This document shows positions 60,652 through 64,000 of a stretch of 64,000 nt of DNA, one piece after another (position 1 is the stretch's first letter; every line of letters begins with the position of its first letter). Under the pieces are notes generated by a model that ran no database searches, was not told the DNA's origin, and saw nothing but the letters and a program-made list of their open reading frames with translations. Location of the stretch: contig JAPPGH010000012.1 in the NCBI GenBank assembly GCA_026914155.1, forward strand, positions 62,001-126,000, in the 5' to 3' direction. Source of the stretch: Candidatus Palauibacter rhopaloidicola (GTDB lineage Bacteria; Gemmatimonadota; Gemmatimonadetes; Palauibacterales; Palauibacteraceae). Both the position numbers and the translations under genes were made by a program.

Positions 60652-61677
60652 ATGCCGCGGCTCGGCGTCGTGGGGACGATGGTGTGGGATACGATTCGCG
60701 CACGGGACGTCGGCCGGGAGGAGCCGGTGGAGGAATGGGGAGGGATCGCCTATGCGCTGGCTGCGGCCGACGCCGCCGTGGCGGCGTCGGGAGGAGACTG
60801 GACCCTGTTTCCGATTCTCAAGGTCGGAAAGGACATGCGAGAGGCGGCGGATCTCTTCCTCGGGGGGCTCGAGCGAGTCGATTCCTTCGATGGCGTGTGG
60901 ACCGTGACGGAACCGAACAACCGGGTCGAACTCGTTTACCTCGACGACGCGCGGCGCTCCGAGAAGCTCACCGGGGGAGTGCCGGGCTGGACCCGCGACG
61001 AACTCGTGCCCCTCGCACGCTCGTGCGACGCGATCTACGTGAATTTTATCGCGGGCTGGGAGATGGACCTCCCCGCGGCGGCGGCCCTCCGGACGGTGGC
61101 GGAGGGTCCGGTCTATGCGGATCTGCACTCGTTGATGCTCGGTGTGGGGACGGACGGCGTGCGCTCCCCGCGTCCGCTCGAAGACTGGCGCGCCTGGCTT
61201 TCCTGTTTCGATGTCGTGCAGCTGAACGAGGAGGAACTCGGCACGCTGGCGGCAGGCTGGGAAGATCCCTGGGCGCTCGCGGCCGATGTCGTGGGTCCGG
61301 TCACGCGCGGCCTCCTCGTCACGCTCGGGGAGCGGGGCGCCGCCTGGGTTACGACCCGCGGCTTCTGGAAGGCGCCGACAGGGCGGCGCCCGCAGCCCGG
61401 CGCCGTGGCGCCCGCGGAAGCGCTCGTGAGCGGGAAGGTAGAGCCCGAAGTCCCGGTATCGGGGGGCGACCCGACCGGCTGCGGCGACGTGTGGGGGGCG
61501 ACCTGCTTCGTGACGATGCTGAGCGGCGAGGATCTCGAGTCATCCGTCAGGGCGGCGACGCGGGCGGCGCAACGGAACGCCGAATTCCGCGGCGCATCCG
61601 GGCTCGGCGAATACCTGCGCTCCGAGACCGGCGTCCTGACCGGCAGGGCGGGCAGTCGCGCGCGAGGTTCCGCGTGA
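60652..61677 (+). CDS. PfkB-family carbohydrate kinase
   Basis: 341 residues of the ribokinase fold. N-terminal GVVGTMVWDT and the first substrate region WGGIAYALAAADAAVA; the C-terminal ATP/anion-hole motif is GGDPTGCGDVWGA, with Cys where the family usually has Ala (DxxGAGD) and Asp as the catalytic base. The middle holds VQLNEEELGTLA. Phosphorylates a sugar or nucleoside of unknown identity. It follows the ROK kinase by 7 bases and its stop overlaps the STAS+HATPase gene. Confidence 0.85.
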   Translation: MPRLGVVGTMVWDTIRARDVGREEPVEEWGGIAYALAAADAAVAASGGDWTLFPILKVGKDMREAADLFLGGLERVDSFDGVWTVTEPNNRVELVYLDDARRSEKLTGGVPGWTRDELVPLARSCDAIYVNFIAGWEMDLPAAAALRTVAEGPVYADLHSLMLGVGTDGVRSPRPLEDWRAWLSCFDVVQLNEEELGTLAAGWEDPWALAADVVGPVTRGLLVTLGERGAAWVTTRGFWKAPTGRRPQPGAVAPAEALVSGKVEPEVPVSGGDPTGCGDVWGATCFVTMLSGEDLESSVRAATRAAQRNAEFRGASGLGEYLRSETGVLTGRAGSRARGSA

Positions 61678-62576
61678 GCCGGGTCGTCCGCGTCCCCGAA
61701 CGCCTGGACGAGTCCTCCTTCGAGACGCTGGTCCGGCGGGTCCGCTCGGAGGGCAATCCGCAGGCGCGTCTCCTGCTCGATGCCCGCTCAATCGGCTGGG
61801 TCTCGCCGTACGGGCTCATCGGCCTGCTGGCGATCGGTCAGGAAGCGCGCCTGCGTACGGGGCTGCCTCCGCTGATCGAGCCTCCACGGGATTCCGAGGT
61901 CCGCTCCTATATCAACCGCATGCGCTTCTGGCCCGCCGCTGCACAGGTGTTCGACCTGCAGCGGCTGCCGAAGCCGTCTCTCGAGATCTCCGATGCCCTC
62001 ATCGAAGTCACGACGATCCGCTCGCACGAGGACGTTCATTCGGTCGTGGAGGGCGTGCGGGACCGCGCCCAGCGCATCCTGCACGACCGGCTCGGCTACC
62101 CCCGGCCGGCCGTGATCCACTTCTCCGTCATGCTGTCGGAGGTGTGCCAGAACATCCTCGAACACGCCGATTCGATCGGTTGGGTGTGTGCGCAGCGGTA
62201 TCGGTGGCAACGGCGTCTCGGCCGTGACGTCGTCGTGCTCGCCGTGATGGATGTTGGCGTCGGCTTCGAGGGTTCCCTGGGCGCGGAGCATGCGCGCCGG
62301 TACGGAGAGCGGTGGTCGGCGGCCGCAGCGCTGGAGGCGGCCTTCCTGCACGGCGAGTCGCGCTTCCCCGATCCCGGTCGCGGCCAGGGCCTGCAGGCGA
62401 TCCGAAGCCAGATCATCAGGTGGAACGGCGCCATCCGCATCCGAAGCGGCGATGCGAGTATCGCGAGGGTGCCGGACTGGGATGAAGGCGAGCCGCTCAG
62501 CACGGATCTGCCCCGTTTTCCGGGCGCTCAGGTGCTGATCGTCCTGCCCGAGCGGGTCGAGCGGGAAGGGACGTGA
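61674..62576 (+). CDS. STAS-like plus HATPase (GHKL) regulatory protein
   Basis: 300 residues. Residues about 5-105 are STAS/MlaB-like (ARLLLDARSIGWVSPYGLIGLLAI), and about 150-295 are an anti-sigma-type HATPase: N-box SEVCQNILEHA (Asn160), G1 box MDVGVGFEGSLG and G2 box PGRGQGLQAI. GHKL modules of this kind bind and phosphorylate partner proteins in anti-sigma switches. The GTG start overlaps the kinase stop (GTGA). No sensor histidine is present. Confidence 0.8.
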   Translation: MSRVVRVPERLDESSFETLVRRVRSEGNPQARLLLDARSIGWVSPYGLIGLLAIGQEARLRTGLPPLIEPPRDSEVRSYINRMRFWPAAAQVFDLQRLPKPSLEISDALIEVTTIRSHEDVHSVVEGVRDRAQRILHDRLGYPRPAVIHFSVMLSEVCQNILEHADSIGWVCAQRYRWQRRLGRDVVVLAVMDVGVGFEGSLGAEHARRYGERWSAAAALEAAFLHGESRFPDPGRGQGLQAIRSQIIRWNGAIRIRSGDASIARVPDWDEGEPLSTDLPRFPGAQVLIVLPERVEREGT

Positions 62577-62580
62577 TCGC

Positions 62581-63156
62581 GTGAGACCGGCGGTCGCCCA
62601 CACGACGCTGTTCAGCTACCTCGTGACGCGTCCCACCGGGCGGACGGTGCGGGCGACGGTCGAACGCCAGATCGCCGACTCGGACCGCACGGTCCTCGCC
62701 GTACTCGACCTGCGCCACGTCCCCGTGATCGATTTCTCCTGCGCGGACGAGATCGTCGCGAAGCTTGTCCTGCTCGCGTCCGATGCCTCCACGCGCCGGT
62801 CCTTCGTCCTCTTTCGCGGGATCGCGGATCACCACCTGGGACCCATCGACTCGGTTCTCCGCCGCCGGGGGCTCGCGGCCGCGGCGGAGAGTGCCGATGG
62901 GGAGCCGCTGCTGATGGGCGCGCTCGATCCCGGCGCCACCGCGGTGTGGCTCGAGGTCTGGAGTCTCGGCCGCACGGGAGCCTCTCCGCTCGCCGACCGG
63001 CTTGAACTTCCTCTCGACCGGGTACGCGGGCTGCTCGATGACCTCGTCGCCAGGGCACTCGTGATTCGTGACGGCGAGCGCTACGTCTCGCTTGGCCACG
63101 CCCTGCTCGACGCGGGACCGCTATCGTCCGCTCACACGGACCGCCCCGACCCATGA
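62581..63156 (+). CDS. STAS-like/winged-helix partner protein
   Basis: 191 residues. Residues about 35-90 contain a STAS-like helix/strand (VLAVLDLRHVPVIDFSCADEIVAKLVLLA), with the Ser in DFSCAD at the position where anti-sigma antagonists are phosphorylated. The C-terminal part (about 130-170) is winged-helix-like (PLADRLELPLDRVRGLLDDLVARALVIRDGERY). It lies 4 bases after the STAS+HATPase gene, so the two may form a switch pair. The start is GTG and the stop overlaps the next gene (ATGA). Confidence 0.7.
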   Translation: MRPAVAHTTLFSYLVTRPTGRTVRATVERQIADSDRTVLAVLDLRHVPVIDFSCADEIVAKLVLLASDASTRRSFVLFRGIADHHLGPIDSVLRRRGLAAAAESADGEPLLMGALDPGATAVWLEVWSLGRTGASPLADRLELPLDRVRGLLDDLVARALVIRDGERYVSLGHALLDAGPLSSAHTDRPDP

Positions 63157-64000
63157 GCCTTCGGCGCCGCGCGGGAGTCGTGCTGGCCGCGGGCCTTGCG
63201 ATCGTGGGGGTCCTCACGACGTTCGCGTGGTTCTACCTGCAGCGATCCATGCAGCCGAGATCCGGCCGGCATGTCCTCCCGGGCCTGGCGGCGCCCGCCG
63301 CGGTGACGTTCGATGAATGGGCGATTCCCTCCATCTCCGCCGGGACCGAGCTCGACCTCGTGCGCGTCCAGGGGTTCATCCACGCCTCCGACCGGTTGTG
63401 GCAGATGGAGCTCTTCCAGCGAGTCGCGCGCGGACGACTGGCCGAACTCTTCGGTCCGGCCGCCCTCGACGCGGACCGACTCATGCGTACGCTGGACCTG
63501 TGGTCGGCGGCGGGCCGCGAACTCGACGGCGTGTCGGAAACGGAGCGCGCCCTCCTCGAGGCGTACGCGGAGGGCGTCAACGCCCGCATCGCGAGCTGGC
63601 GGGGCCCCTGGCCCCCGGAGTTCCTCATCCTCGGCATCGAACCGCAGCCGTGGAGCTCGCAGGCGTCCGTCTCGATCGGCCGCATCATGTCGCTGGATCT
63701 CTCCGACTGGCGGGAGGAACTGGACCGGATGACCACGCTCGCGACGCTCGACGCGGATCACCGGCGGGCGCTGGGGGCCGGATACCCGGCGTGGGGGCCT
63801 ACCATCCTCCAGGACACGCTCCCGTCCGGTACTCCGCCGCCCCGCCTCGCCTCCGCGGTGACGCCGATCCCCGCGGGTCCGAGCACCGCGGCTTCGTCCC
63901 CCGACCCTCTGATCTATCTCTCCCGCTTCGGCTTCCACGCCTCGAACTCGTGGGCGCTCGCGGGATCGCGCACCGCGGATGGTGCCCCGCTGCTCGCGAA
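63153..64000 (+). CDS. Penicillin acylase family protein, N-terminal part (runs off the window)
   Basis: The first 282 residues are present; the gene continues beyond 64000. An N-terminal membrane segment (RRAGVVLAAGLAIVGVLTTFAWFYL) acts as signal or anchor. The alpha-chain has FIHASDRLWQMELFQRVARGRLAELFG, typical of the family. The start of the beta chain is ASNSWALAGS: Ser264 would be the nucleophile freed by autocatalytic cleavage after Ala263. Family members hydrolyse penicillins, acyl-homoserine lactones or other amides; the substrate is unknown. ATG overlaps the preceding stop (ATGA). Confidence 0.9.
   Translation, partial: MSLRRRAGVVLAAGLAIVGVLTTFAWFYLQRSMQPRSGRHVLPGLAAPAAVTFDEWAIPSISAGTELDLVRVQGFIHASDRLWQMELFQRVARGRLAELFGPAALDADRLMRTLDLWSAAGRELDGVSETERALLEAYAEGVNARIASWRGPWPPEFLILGIEPQPWSSQASVSIGRIMSLDLSDWREELDRMTTLATLDADHRRALGAGYPAWGPTILQDTLPSGTPPPRLASAVTPIPAGPSTAASSPDPLIYLSRFGFHASNSWALAGSRTADGAPLLA

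Noticed and set aside
1..64000. tRNA, rRNA, CRISPR arrays or insertion sequences
   Set aside because: I found no cloverleaf, rRNA, regular repeat-spacer array or transposase in the window; this is a reading by eye and could miss a degenerate case.

Overview
This is a GC-rich (roughly 70% G+C), densely coded bacterial chromosome segment with no rRNA, tRNA, CRISPR array, insertion sequence or prophage that I could find. Gene content and style suggest a Gemmatimonadota-like, aerobic, sponge/soil-type heterotroph: B12-dependent (class II) ribonucleotide reductase, LVIVD-repeat exported proteins, lipoproteins, amidases and M20 peptidases, Na+/solute symporters and a molybdenum hydroxylase. That assignment is inference from style, because no marker rRNA is present.

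Layout. 1-2055: the end of a sensor/solute-binding-protein pair on the minus strand, diverging from acnA (aconitase, 2056-4839). 4853-8498 (minus): cytochrome c maturation genes ccmE-F-G-H. 8613-12106: a zinc-ribbon membrane protein, an M20 carboxypeptidase and a persulfide-dioxygenase/rhodanese fusion. 12091-18216: two large exported LVIVD-repeat proteins flanking an asparagine synthetase. 18231-28468: a catabolic block with a three-subunit molybdenum hydroxylase (2Fe-2S, MoCo and FAD subunits), an ACSF3/MatB-like acyl-CoA synthetase, a cyclase-family hydrolase, a serine hydrolase, an amidase and an M20 hydrolase, followed on the minus strand by a symporter and its DUF3311 partner (28487-30243). 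30327-34728: exported metallo-beta-lactamase-fold and other lipoproteins ending in a DtxR/MntR regulator. 34742-43659: housekeeping genes (sirtuin, PHP phosphoesterase, A-type Fe-S carrier, coaE, nrnA, a Fur-type regulator, an agmatinase-like ureohydrolase, an MsbA-like ABC exporter, a lipoprotein). 43692-44414 (minus): nth.

44560-50304 is a tight peptidoglycan-recycling operon: murQ fused to a DinB-like domain, anmK, nagZ and a Na+/solute symporter, each joined by a 4-base start/stop overlap. 50305-50636 is the most information-rich non-coding stretch: a sigma70-type promoter overlapped by two NrdR boxes, a set of DnaA-box-like repeats, and a palindrome followed by a rho-independent hairpin before the class II ribonucleotide reductase gene nrdJ. 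Then come ispG, rpsU (minus), a small unknown gene with its own promoter and structured leader, pyk, a PhnP-like hydrolase, lepA, a ROK kinase, a PfkB-family kinase, a STAS+HATPase protein with a STAS-like/winged-helix partner, and the beginning of a penicillin acylase.

A recurrent feature is translational coupling through NTGA overlaps, with ATG, GTG and TTG starts and, for the agmatinase-like gene, apparently CTG: its conserved N-terminus has no ATG/GTG/TTG start available. The strongest leads for new biology are the nrdJ leader, the MurQ-DinB fusion, and the catabolic block around the molybdenum hydroxylase.
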